Shown here piece by piece: positions 58,401-64,000 of a stretch of 64,000 nucleotides of DNA; within the stretch, counting starts at the first letter, position 1; every line of letters starts with the position of its first letter. The position numbers and the translations under genes were made by a program. Below the pieces are notes generated by a model. The model did not search any database, had not been told where the DNA came from, and worked only from the letters and a program-made list of their open reading frames with translations. Source of the stretch: Branchiostoma lanceolatum (Eukaryota > Chordata > Leptocardii > Amphioxiformes > Branchiostomatidae); assembly GCF_035083965.1 (NCBI RefSeq), contig NC_089724.1, positions 26,360,974 to 26,424,973 of the forward strand, written 5' to 3'.

Positions 58401-61400
58401 TTTTAAAAATCTGTTAACCAAGAAATTAAATTGGTGTGGCCTAATGATAAATTTTAAAAATCAGCATTTTTTAAAGTTATTTTTAGAATGAAGTTTTATA
58501 GCTGAGTTTGACTGTTGGAAAAATTTCAACCAGATGTACCCCATCATGCCAGTCTGCTCCGGACAGCAATACAGTAGCACTCTTGTTGTACCATCAGGAA
58601 AACTGATTCATAAACTGGTGTTCATTTCTGCTTTTCCAAACAGTTTTCTCCTTGCTGACACTTGTTACTTTCCCAACATGTTTGCCGATTGAGATAGAAC
58701 AAGCCTTGACAGACTGCAGCAAGGAAAAGTTTTGCTTCCTTCGTTCCTTAAGCCGGCGTCACAATTCATGCGAGCGTCGGCCGACTTTGTAGATAGCCCG
58801 AAGCTCGCCGAATTTCAAAATCGCCCGAGCGTCGACCGTATTTTTCGTTGAAAATCTCGGGCGACGTTCGTCTAACACTAAAATCTAAATATTCCCCATG
58901 AGATGGTACCGTCTCTTGGACATGGACGAAGTCAGTATCGACTAACCTGGTAAAAGGCCAATATTTGGAGCCACTTTTATTTCTCAAAATCGCCCGAAGC
59001 CTGCGTAATCGACAGGACGTCGGGCGTACTTCGACCGAAAATGCACATTTGAAGCTCGCCAACACGTCGGCCGAGCTGAATTTCTTATTTGTGACGGGGG
59101 CTTTAGCAAAATGGCTGAGCGCAATTACGAAAAAATTTTTTTACCAATGTTTTGCACTGGGATTTGCTTTTTCCTGATATTTTCTTTCATCAAATGTCAT
59201 TGAGTTATTTTTATTTTATTCACACTGTACATTGTAGTGAGAAGCAACAATTTGCTTTCTTGCAAAGCGTTCCTTGCCGTGTATTTCTTAACACGGGGAA
59301 ACAAAACACAACAGAAGCATTCAGAGGCCAGAAGTCTGCAGTTGGCTAGCATGTGGCATTTCCATTCCGCCGACCTCCGTGTTTGCGTTTCTAGGATTTT
59401 TGGCATTCTTGCGGGAAAGGTTGCCCTCTCCCCACCTACCACTGAGAAGACTTGACAACTTGTGGCCCCCTTTATTAATTGTAGCACAAACAAGCCTGTG
59501 TGGGAAGCACATTTCTCTACAGTTGCATCCTTCCTGTGGCAAACGTGCTGCTTCTCTCGCGGTGCCTTTCTGTCGGCAAACACGACGCCGTTTGAAGCCC
59601 AGTTGCCGAGTATCGTGCCCGTACTTACGCCACTTCGGCGCTAGAAGGTTACAAAGCGTGCCGCCCAGCCCTGCACATGTCCAAAAGCCAGGGGGGCGGG
59701 GAAGCTGTACTGTTTACTTTTACAAACCTTTCCTGTATCTGTGTTGGGTGGGGTAGAACATGTATAAGGGGAGACCTTTTACACTTTGAAGCAGTGCCGT
59801 GGAATATGCTTTCAATATCTGGGAAAGCAAAAAGATTAAATTTTGTTCATAGTAGAAAACAATGCAGTTTTTTACACCAAAAATGATTACTCAAGGAACT
59901 GGATAAAATTTTGAAACAGTCATTTGACTGAATTTGACTGTTTCAAGATTTTATCCAGTTGCTTGAGTAATCATTTTTGGCGTATCTTACTACCTGGATG
60001 TCTAACTTTCATCAACGTAATGCAGTTTTTTCCTAAACAGAAGTTGAATATACAGAACTACGTCTTGCCCCTTTTTCCTGTTAGAATGACTTGAATGCCA
60101 AATGAAGATGATTCTTAGCTGTCTATAAAGTCTTTAATAAAAATTTCCTTCCTACAAGACAATCTAGCCATCAAGACCAAGCCTTAATGCTTCTTAGAGT
60201 TGAACGTAATCTTTTCCCAACACATCCTACTTCCTAGAAGTTCCTTGTAGAGGAAGGTTTGCTTCATCCCAGGCTGTAGTGTTGTAATGTGTCCCTGGGT
60301 GGACAGTCAATGGGAAAACAACATGGATGACCTTGGCATTGGACCTAGTCAACACTGTGGAATTGGAGTGTACCAAGAAGGCATGGGGGGGGGGGGAGGG
60401 ACGGTGCTACTATCAAATATGCAGCTGGGACATTTCATTGTAGAGATGAAAAAGTAACCAATGGGCTATTCTATTGAAATAGATAGGGGGGACAGAATTT
60501 TATTTTTCCAATAGGCAAGGAAATGACGTTTTTTTCTTAGGAAGGTCCATAATGATTGCAATGGAGTAAGTAGGTTCATATTTGTATCAGCTGTGTTTGT
60601 CTGACACTTAATAAACCCCCCTCCTGACTTTAAAAAAATGGAATGATCCACCAGTCCTGGAAGAGTGCACAGGACTGGATCTGGGAGATTCCATCTGGGA
60701 AAAGTGGAATTTCTGGGTCAAGTGATCTTTGGCTGGCGGAAGCTTTGGTTCCTTATCATGGCTGCCTCCAAAGATGGGGCCTGACCAGAACTGATGTTTG
60801 GTTTACAAAGCTGTCAGGGAGACACAGCAACACAGAGAACTGGGTGCTATAGCAATGAGGATTGTTACAGTATACAGTTCATTTAAATGATCTGTGCCTG
60901 TATTGCACTATATATTTAAGGCCTCATTCATGAGTTTTTTCGCCCCATATGCGTACATGTTATAATACGGATTTTACATGGGTGCGTTTGTAATGAAGCT
61001 ACAGAAAATGCACCAATGTTTTCATTTTATGTTGAGAACATTTACCCCAGATCATGTAAAAAAATTGCCAACAGTTTCACTACACTACATCTCTTTTTAA
61101 AGCAATTACAAACTGCACTTAGCTACACACCCAAAAAAGCACTTTCCAGCTGAAGGCTGCACACAAATGCATCACCTACAATGCCGGGATGTGCACGTCC
61201 GACCTCGCGGGTGATCGCCGAACTTTACCTGCTAATTTCGTCAGTTACAAGCTAGCTTTCATCAGTTTGACGCTTGGGATCAGTCGGGCTGGCTAAAAGG
61301 GAATTCCCCCCCAATATACACACACGTTCATGCAGCTGTTCGTTTTTTGGCCACGGATTCTTTTAGGGTACCCACTCGGAGTAATACAGGAATAAGACTA

Positions 61401-64000
61401 TAACACTAGCTTCGCAGAAGCTTAATATAGTCAGGGCTGGTTATATTACTCAGAACGACCTGTCGCACTCTAGGTGATGTTCAAGGGTAACCCAAATAAT
61501 TGGTTGGTTATCTTTCTATATACATGTAGGTCTACTACACATCAGTGAGTTTCTTACGCTTTAAGCTTTAATTGAAATTGTAGGATCTGTGTGACTGTGA
61601 TGTTTTAATTTGGCAGTCTCGGTGGAGCCAGCAGAAAGGACTGTTTTGCTTCAGTATGTCAAAAAATAGACAATTATTATCCCAATCACAGTGATTATGG
61701 TAGATAATTAAGGATTATGTTTAGCATTGTGGATTGAAAGGTAGAGGAGGCAGCAGACACATTCTCACCTGTCATAACTGACAAAAGACATTGTTAGATT
61801 TAGAAAGACAATGGCCGCATCCTCTCCATTGTTTTTCTAGCCTGGGTTCTTTTGTAATGGCTTAGACTACAGCAATGTAATTTCTTAGTTACTAGTAATG
61901 GATTTAAAAAATCTTTTTAGCTCGAGGACATCATTAAAACAAAAGGCTGGGGTGAAAACTTGCACCTGACCCTGTTCTCTCCCTGAAACTGTGTGTACCA
62001 AAATACAAACTTTCCTCTGAGATTCTGTTTTCATGTTGATTTTCCAATCTAGCATTTTTTCAAAAATTCTGTTAACCAAGAAATTGAATTGGTGTGGCCT
62101 TATATTGTGAGGAAAACTTGCCTAAATGTTTGAGACTGACAACTTGTGATAAAGGTGGCTAGAGATGCATTCATTTTGAAAGACAATGATTGTTCTCAAA
62201 CTAGTACATACCTTGAACCAGGTTTCTAGCCAGCACCTGTCATTCCATCATCTGATGGAATTGCGTTGCATAGGATGAAAGGATTTTACACCATTCCGTC
62301 AACCTTGACGGACAAAAAACCATGTAAAAGTCAAAATGTAAAAGATTTTAAAATGTCCAACTCAAATTGATAGAAGTTTGTACTTGATCTAGTTTGCAGA
62401 AAAAAGAAGAGTCTTTGTAGGATCTTTCCGTCACTGGGAGTTGGGATGATGGAAAAAAATTAAAGCTAGTGATGAAAAAAAAATTAAAGCTAGCTAGAAC
62501 CTGCCTTGAACTATGATATTTTATGTTTGTTTGGATAAGTCGGCAAAATGACTTTCATCCCCAAGAACAAAGCTTGAAAGTTTGGCTTCCATGTAAATCA
62601 GAAGCAAAAATCCATATCATAATCATACAGCATTCATCAACTTGAAAGCTGCTGTCCATTGTTTTCACTACACGGCAATATTTCCCCAATAATATTTTGT
62701 TGATTTGATGCTTGGTTGGGAAGAAAAGGTCCAAAGGGCTTGCTTATAGTCAATTTATGAGGATCTGAGGACGTCATTGTGTTGTAAATATGGCGGCGTG
62801 GCAGTGATTCAATAAATCTGGCCATAAATCACAAAATCAGTCAAATTAAATGCGGTAGGGTGACAGCAAATCAATCGTAGTGTGTGTATGCTGCCTTTTT
62901 ACTTGAATTCCACTCTTTACAGACCATTTATCAATCGAGGTCACTTGCAGTCAGTTGGCTTAATACTGGTGATGTAAAAATGTTTTCTAATACAGTCAAA
63001 ACCATTTGGTAGGTCTGTGATTGCAAATATTGCTTGTATGGTATTTAGACAATCTGCTGTTAAAGAATTGTGTGGGAACTTCAGAAAAAAAAACATGCTT
63101 CAGTTCCCCGCAATTATGTCTACCTCACTTCTATGCTGTATATATGATGAGTCTGGAAAATGACTTTCATCCCCAAGAACAAAGCTTGAAAGTATATACA
63201 AAATGTTTGCCTCAAATATCAAAGGTGCTCGCAATTTTTTAATGTTTGGAGATATCAAAATGAAATTGATTTTTTTTTCATCCTTGTTTTTTATTGCAAC
63301 TGTCTAAACAACGCAGTGCAAAATAGTGCCAAAAATGCCACCACTGAACAAAAATATGATTCAAAACATATCATTGAAATTTTGATAAGAACATCTGATG
63401 TAGCCTGGGTGCCATCCTATTTCTACCGGGGCTCCTACACTCGCCTCCCTCAAAAAATATTTTTTGAGGGAGGCGAGTGTAGGAGCCCCGGTAGAAATAG
63501 GATGGCACCCAGGCTACATCTGATGCACAAAAACTGAGGTTGACAAGGGTAAGAAAAACTGACTTATTTGTCACAAATAATCTTGCAATTGACATATAAT
63601 GTTGTAGTCTGTATAACGCAAACTCCAGCTGTCCGGGGATTTCTGTCCCCTCCCCACGGAGGGTTGCGAGGCGGTTACAGGGCGGCGAGCGGTCACAGGA
63701 GGCTTGATTGAATTCAGGCTAATAATGTTGATGATATAGTTGATGCCAATGCAATATGAATCAATTTGTTATAATGTTTAGTTTCAAATCAGTAAAACCG
63801 TATATTTTGTGTCCTCCCTTCTACAGGTACATGTTCTGGACGGACTGGGGGGAGGTGCCAAAGATCGAGCGCGCGGGGATGGACGGGACGGGGAGAAGGG
63901 TCGTGGTGGACGAAAACATCTACTGGCCGAACGGCCTGACGCTAGACTACGCCGAGCTGCGTCTGTACTGGGCCGACGCCAAGCTACAGCTGATACACTA
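37471..64000 (+). CDS. lrp5/6: LDL-receptor-related protein 5/6, 5' part (continues past window)
   Basis: Three exons are visible: 37471-37525, 51057-51462 and 63827 to the window end. Exon 1 encodes a signal peptide ([18 protein letters not shown]); an in-frame TAA lies just upstream, and a second ATG at 37474 is possible. Exon phases 1 and 2 match across both introns (13.5 and 12.4 kb). Exon 2 starts the first YWTD beta-propeller: [60 protein letters not shown] and [15 protein letters not shown]. Exon 3 continues with [30 protein letters not shown] and YWADAKL. These agree residue by residue with vertebrate LRP6/LRP5 more than with LRP4 or LDLR. The protein is a single-pass co-receptor that with Frizzled binds Wnt. 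Propeller 1 also binds Dickkopf/sclerostin-type inhibitors in vertebrates. The other propellers, LDLa repeats and PPPSP tail lie outside the window. Confidence 0.93.
39515..39690. mobile_element. CTCTACCAGGC foldback relative in LRP5/6 intron 1
   Basis: The left end CCTCTACCAGGCCCCGCGGA is followed by TCGCTGGGAAAAATAGTAGA. The right end is CTGGTAGAGACTA. It shares the arm and the AATTGGCAAAATGGAGTGAA block (reverse) with 35095-35240. Confidence 0.6.
40012..40250. repeat. About 78-bp tandem repeat, three units
   Basis: Units start at about 40012, 40090 and 40171. Each has AAAAATGAGCCTCGTCTG (or close), TACGTTTTGTTTTACGGGG and GAAGACCTTTTCCAACTGC. Confidence 0.9.
42943..43147. mobile_element. 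GAGGGCCTGCATG-ended element with CTCTACGCTAAATT subrepeats, copy 1
   Basis: The ends GAGGGCCTGCATG and GGCATGCAGACCCTC are inverted repeats. Inside are three to four copies of a unit with ACGCTAAATTCAGAAAGCCC, then TTATGGAGTGGTCGG. A second copy with the same order is at 50013-50227. Confidence 0.85.
43713..43954 (+). mobile_element. AAGGCCACACCAATTTAATT MITE, copy 1 of 6
   Basis: The ends AAGGCC.CACCAAT.T.ATTTCTTGG and CCAAGAAATTAAATTGGTGT plus GGCCTTA are inverted repeats. The interior carries GCTAGATTGGAA, CAGAATCTCAGAGGAAAGTT, CAGGGTCAGGTGCAAGTTTT and CACCCCAGC. The open frames in it (starting [17 protein letters not shown]) recur in other copies and are a repeat artefact. Confidence 0.9.
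44952..45186 (-). mobile_element. AAGGCCACACCAATTTAATT MITE, copy 2 of 6
   Basis: Same element in reverse orientation, with TTGCACCTGACCCTGTTCAC and TTTCCTCAGGGATTCTGTTT inside. Confidence 0.9.
45340..46509. repeat. GGGCTCGAAATTC-ended hairpin element and related fragments
   Basis: The clearest copy is 46108-46509: CCAGGGCTCGAAATTCATTT on the left and GTATTTCGAGCCCTGG on the right. The interior is rich in GGTGCAC motifs. A partial relative with AGCTCCAATTTTGGGTGCAC is at 45350-45460, and a left-end scrap is at 44885-44925. Confidence 0.7.
46800..49340. other. LRP5/6 intron 1, largely non-repetitive
   Basis: I find no exon or mobile element here. 48240-48760 is less AT-rich than its surroundings and free of the local repeats, which may point to a conserved non-coding element. 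No open frame with a domain is seen. Confidence 0.35.
49355..49702. mobile_element. AAAGGCACCCAGAGCATTTT element, copy 2
   Basis: A shorter relative of 32577-33083 with the same ends and interior landmarks. Confidence 0.85.
50013..50227. mobile_element. GAGAGCCTGCATG-ended element, copy 2
   Basis: Matches 42943-43147 in order and content, ending GGCATGCAGGCCCTC. The left end has one change (GAGAGCC for GAGGGCC). Confidence 0.85.
50528..50751. repeat. 74-bp tandem repeat, three units, just upstream of LRP5/6 exon 2
   Basis: Units begin at 50528, 50602 and 50676 with CAGTATATATGCT and end with AAACCAGTTCACTTTT. The three are nearly identical. The last ends about 300 bp before the exon 2 acceptor. 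Confidence 0.95.
51463..53900. other. LRP5/6 intron 2, first part
   Basis: 51870-52000 is a fragment of the 1840-2800 repeat family. A short TCTAC run is at 51575-51605. The rest is unique and without an exon that I can support. Confidence 0.4.
53917..54540. repeat. About 150-170-bp tandem repeat, four units
   Basis: Units start near 53917, 54083, 54241 and 54390. Each has GCGTCAGGGATACACTGTCG (or close), TTTCAGAAATGCATAGGCAG, ACAATTTGTACACCATCAGA and AGTTGATAGTCGATGGC. Unit length falls along the array through internal deletions. Confidence 0.9.
54842..55078 (+). mobile_element. AAGGCCACACCAATTTAATT MITE, copy 3 of 6
   Basis: Same ends and interior as the 43713 copy. Confidence 0.9.
55571..55917. 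repeat. About 172-bp tandem duplication
   Basis: Two units start at ATTCAGCCTCTCCCTT (55571 and about 55745). Both contain TTTTGGAAAATTTGGTG, CAATGAAAGTTTGAGACA and GTGTATTGTTCTAATA. Confidence 0.85.
56651..56876 (+). mobile_element. AAGGCCACACCAATTTAATT MITE, copy 4 of 6
   Basis: Same element, slightly shortened near its right end where GTTAA of the stem is lost. Confidence 0.9.
58204..58442 (+). mobile_element. AAGGCCACACCAATTTAATT MITE, copy 5 of 6
   Basis: Same element. Direct copies of AATGATAAATTCTAAAAATC and AATTTTAAAAATCAGCAT flank it, indicating a target duplication of about 50 bp (58163-58200 and 58444-58490) or a local repeat. Confidence 0.85.
58751..59102. mobile_element. AGCC/GTCAC-ended MITE with TTA target duplication
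   Basis: The ends AGCCGGCGTCACAATTCATG and TTATTTGTGACGGGGGCT are flanked by TTA at 58748-58750 and 59103-59105. Same family as 4605 and 17149. Confidence 0.9.
59230..59880. other. Non-repetitive part of LRP5/6 intron 2
   Basis: GC content rises and no local repeats occur. The + frame of 125 residues at 59379-59756 has no recognisable domain. A conserved non-coding element is possible but unproven. Confidence 0.3.
59880..60020. repeat. TTACTCAAGGAACTGGATAA hairpin repeat
   Basis: The arms AAAAATGATTACTCAAGGAA and TGCTTGAGTAATCATTTTTG enclose two smaller stems (GAAACAGTCA / TGACTGTTTC). The trailing CCTGGATGTCTAACTTTCAT matches 19400-19545. Confidence 0.85.
60030..61855. other. LRP5/6 intron 2, no feature seen
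   Basis: A poly-G tract is at about 60387-60397. 61405-61470 resembles 44165-44260 (GCTGGTTATATTACTCAGAA and AACGACCTGTCGCA). Otherwise unique. Confidence 0.4.
61861..62103 (-). mobile_element. AAGGCCACACCAATTTAATT MITE, copy 6 of 6
   Basis: Reverse orientation, with a decayed left terminus (CTTAGACTACAGCAATGTAA). Confidence 0.85.
62219..62506. mobile_element. Probable inverted-repeat element, CTAGCCAGCACC ends
   Basis: The left side has AGGTTTCTAGCCAGCACCTG and CATTCCATCATC. The right side has GGGATGATGG, AAATTAAAGCTAG and CTAGCTAGAACCTG. The arms are imperfect. Confidence 0.45.
63401..63516. mobile_element. Perfect 116-bp hairpin element with 9-bp target duplication
   Basis: Starts TAGCCTGGGTGCCATCCTAT and is its own exact reverse complement, with the centre CAAAAAATATTTTTTG and no loop. 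It is flanked by CATCTGATG at 63392-63400 and 63517-63525. It sits about 300 bp before LRP5/6 exon 3. Confidence 0.95.

Noticed and set aside
63316-63595. Same peptide predicted on both strands
   Set aside because: This follows directly from the perfect palindrome at 63401-63516.

Overview
The window looks like invertebrate chordate nuclear DNA, most probably amphioxus (Branchiostoma, a cephalochordate). The evidence is an LRP5/6-type Wnt co-receptor gene close in sequence to vertebrate LRP6 but split by introns of 12-13 kb, a tandem pair of CYP2-type cytochrome P450 genes with short introns, an LRR-Ig surface receptor, a SEA-domain membrane protein, and very many short inverted-repeat transposons and tRNA-derived SINEs. 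The species is inferred from these features, not shown directly.

Layout. 1-5736 holds only repeats: microsatellites, a roughly 300-bp tandem family, the 3' end of a dead LINE and foldback elements. 5737-7974 is one reading frame for an LRR-Ig membrane receptor, interrupted by two in-frame stops and ending at the edge of an inverted-repeat element. 8.2-11.7 kb is repeats: LINE pieces, a 51-bp minisatellite and inverted-repeat elements. 11688-16676 is a ~5-kb inverted duplication. Each arm carries the 3' part of a SEA-domain transmembrane gene read outward from the axis. The right copy is open; the left has a frameshift and later insertions.

18467-23794 and 26421-32402 are two complete seven-exon P450 genes, each predicted to encode 502 residues with identical exon lengths. 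They lie in a segmental duplication of about 6-7 kb that includes their upstream blocks and a downstream TATC microsatellite. Between them lie a degenerate Tc1/mariner element and a 22-bp minisatellite. Several transposons sit in one paralogue while the other keeps the empty site.

32.4-37.4 kb is again repetitive. 37471-64000 (right edge) is the 5' part of LRP5/6 on the + strand: a signal-peptide exon, a first beta-propeller exon and the start of a third exon cut by the window end. Its introns hold six copies of one ~240-bp inverted-repeat element, other paired elements, tandem repeats and a perfect 116-bp hairpin.

The genes do not form a pathway. The P450s act in ER-bound oxidation, the LRR-Ig and SEA proteins belong at the cell surface, and LRP5/6 is a Wnt co-receptor. 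The recurring structural theme is foldback DNA whose two arms match each other better than they match other copies of the same family.
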